DNA of 64,000 bases from Parvicella tangerina (GTDB lineage: Bacteria; Bacteroidota; Bacteroidia; Flavobacteriales_D; Parvicellaceae): contig NZ_OU015584.1 of the NCBI RefSeq assembly GCF_907165195.1, forward strand, positions 2,676,978-2,740,977. The letters run 5' to 3'. The notes below the pieces were generated by a model. It did not search any database, had not been told where the DNA came from, and worked only from the letters and a program-made list of their open reading frames with translations. The number at the start of each line of letters is the position of its first letter. Position 1 is the first letter of the stretch. Both the position numbers and the translations under genes were made by a program. Shown piece by piece: positions 62,490 through 64,000 of this stretch.

Positions 62490-64000
62490 TTAGTTTAATA
62501 CAAACCCTAACGCTCCAATTGGAACTTCTCCGTTAGGACCTTTTGCTCTAATATTACTAAACGTAAGTGAAGAACCTTTATTCATTGTTTTAAGAGCAGC
62601 CTTCATCTCCCCAGTCATTTGGTTAGAGTTAGACTTCAATTTACCAACTTTTCCTCCCTTCACAACGATCATTTCAAAGCTACTCACCGTATACTTGATA
62701 TCAAGTGGTGATCCACTAAGATCCGCAAAGATCGGAGGTCCTTGTCTTGCAACAACTGTAGAGATGGAACTTGACTCAATTCCTTTTCCTCCAAATTGTG
62801 GAGTTGGTTTCGGAAGTGGGTAAACCCTAAACTCTTCTTTTGTCAACTGAACAGTTGAACCGTCATCAGCAGTTGCACTTACTGTAATTGTAGCAGCTGA
62901 TCCAACGCCAACTGTTGGTTTAGCAATATAGAATTCTCCTTCTTTCTTGATAGAACATCCTGATCCAGAAACCTTAACCGCTTCTGGTGGGAAACCACCT
63001 GCAGCTACCTGAATCCTGTTGTTCCACCCTTTATACAATACTTTCAAATCGTATGCCGAAACTGCAGCGTTAGGCGAACCTACCGAATACTTAAATGGTT
63101 TGAATGATTTCCATTCCTTACCACTCTTAGTTTCTACAGCAATTTGTCCATAAACAAAGTGATCTCCAACTCCTCCAGCAAGGGTTACATCGTTCTTGCT
63201 AGACTCAATCATGTTCTCTTCAGAATAAGTAGAATCATCCACCCAATATCTGATCTCTGTTGCAGCAGTAGAATCGTATGCTGCGATCATCACTCTCATG
63301 TTAAGAGAATCTCCTTGGTTAATGTAAGCAGTGTTTGCAAAAGAAAGCGGTTCAATCTTGTTAAACTTAAACGGTGGAGCTTGAGATTGCTCACCAAAGT
63401 TTGCCAATGCAACTTTCTCTGCCTGAATCACTTTTGATTTAATGCCGGTGAAGATTGCCGCAGCTGCAGCCATTGGAGCGTGGTCAAACTGTCCAGCCTG
63501 CCAAGGATACTCTTCACCGTGATTATGCACCATTTCAGGTACTGTTAGAATTCTGTAGATCTCCTTGATTGCAGCCTGATCTTCAGGCTTTACGGATTCC
63601 AATGCTGGTTGAAGTGCTTCTAACCAAGTTGTATCTTCATTATTCTCTTTTACTAGTCCTTCTGGTGGAGTAAAAGAATAACTTCCTGTTCCATCTTCTT
63701 TTACTTTATCACCAATCAAGATACAAAGTGAGTCTCTGTAGTTTTCAAGTGTTTCCTTCAATGCTACACCTCTATCATTGATTTTTTTATGGTTATCACC
63801 AACAAATAATCGAGTAGGTACATCGTAGTCATCTTTCTTCTCATAAGGATGCTCATGGTCGTTCAAATCAATAATTGATAAGAAGCCATCTCCTCGGTCT
63901 TCAACCCATTCTCCGGGTTGTCCTTCTGCCAACATTGCATTCGCTTCATTCATGAAGAAATTAGAAGTTCTTCTACACATCGAGTGCACATCCAGTCCTC
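62490..64000 (-). CDS. gldM: Gliding motility/T9SS protein GldM (first copy), N-terminus beyond window
   Basis: The open frame runs from the stop at 62490 to the right edge, giving the C-terminal 503 residues of GldM. VHSMCRRTSNFFMNEANAML near the visible start aligns with the start of the second copy's periplasmic domain (VHGMARNTANFYMNNAQEML), so about 80-85 residues including the membrane segment are missing. Domain motifs DVPTRLFVGDNHKK, WQAGQFDHAPMAAAAAIFTG and FSNIRAKGPNGEVP are present. It pairs with the downstream gldN (8-base gap). The truncation is due to the window end, not a mutation. Confidence 0.92.
   Translation of the reverse strand, partial: GLDVHSMCRRTSNFFMNEANAMLAEGQPGEWVEDRGDGFLSIIDLNDHEHPYEKKDDYDVPTRLFVGDNHKKINDRGVALKETLENYRDSLCILIGDKVKEDGTGSYSFTPPEGLVKENNEDTTWLEALQPALESVKPEDQAAIKEIYRILTVPEMVHNHGEEYPWQAGQFDHAPMAAAAAIFTGIKSKVIQAEKVALANFGEQSQAPPFKFNKIEPLSFANTAYINQGDSLNMRVMIAAYDSTAATEIRYWVDDSTYSEENMIESSKNDVTLAGGVGDHFVYGQIAVETKSGKEWKSFKPFKYSVGSPNAAVSAYDLKVLYKGWNNRIQVAAGGFPPEAVKVSGSGCSIKKEGEFYIAKPTVGVGSAATITVSATADDGSTVQLTKEEFRVYPLPKPTPQFGGKGIESSSISTVVARQGPPIFADLSGSPLDIKYTVSSFEMIVVKGGKVGKLKSNSNQMTGEMKAALKTMNKGSSLTFSNIRAKGPNGEVPIGALGFVLN

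Noticed and set aside
62490-64000. First gldM copy as a truncated gene
   Set aside because: The frame runs open to the window edge and still encodes aligned GldM sequence at the last base, so the missing N-terminus is only outside the window.

Overview
The window looks like chromosomal DNA of a gliding or surface-active member of the Bacteroidota, most likely order Flavobacteriales (a Crocinitomicaceae- or Cryomorphaceae-like lineage; the family is my inference). The evidence is AT-rich DNA, type IX secretion (T9SS) genes of the gldM/gldN type, several large secreted proteins with T9SS C-terminal sorting domains, a SprF/PorP partner next to a giant PKD-repeat protein, and promoter-like TAnnTTTG boxes in place of a sigma70 -10 box. 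No insertion sequence, prophage, integrase or CRISPR array is visible.

Layout. 1-2.1 kb: the start of an MlaE-type permease (leftward, cut by the window edge), a 55-residue lipoprotein, a SprT-like zinc protein and manC. 2.1-9.5 kb: a leftward purH-mreB-mreC-mreD-mrdA-rodA block for purine synthesis and cell elongation. 9.6-21.3 kb: secreted T9SS cargo (a 579-aa protein and an M43 metalloprotease), a PpiD/SurA-like periplasmic foldase, a cystathionine gamma-synthase-type enzyme, a NamZ/DUF1343 muramidase, a LolC/E-like permease with a large insert, and rlmH. 21.3-32.3 kb: a polytopic membrane protein facing a tightly packed nine-gene leftward surface-polysaccharide operon (six glycosyltransferases, a sulfotransferase, an SGNH-like protein and an MBOAT acyltransferase). 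manC could supply GDP-mannose to it. 32.3-37.2 kb: rdgB, ddl, a PASTA protein and a T9SS cargo protein. 37.2-40.2 kb: a protein with a TonB-receptor plug but no barrel, then an ECF sigma factor, a membrane-anchored anti-sigma/TPR protein and a small TPR protein. 40.2-48.3 kb: a 2343-residue PKD/repeat protein with a CHU_C (type B) sorting domain, followed by its SprF/PorP-like partner. 48.4-50.9 kb: an ABC-F ATPase, a MORN-like lipoprotein and initiator tRNA-Met. 50.9-58.3 kb: a secreted caspase-fold protein translationally coupled to a large degenerate-repeat protein, then a secreted triple Tudor-like protein. 58.5-64 kb: duplicated T9SS trunk genes in the order gldM-gldN-gldN-gldM.

Taken together, much of the window serves the cell envelope: wall elongation, precursor supply and turnover (mre/mrd/rodA, ddl, NamZ), outer-membrane protein and lipoprotein traffic, polysaccharide decoration, and T9SS secretion with its cargo. 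The parts most worth a second look are the duplicated gldM/gldN pair, the secreted caspase with its coupled partner and the adjacent Tudor-like protein, the plug-only protein beside the ECF sigma/anti-sigma pair, and the giant repeat protein with its SprF partner.
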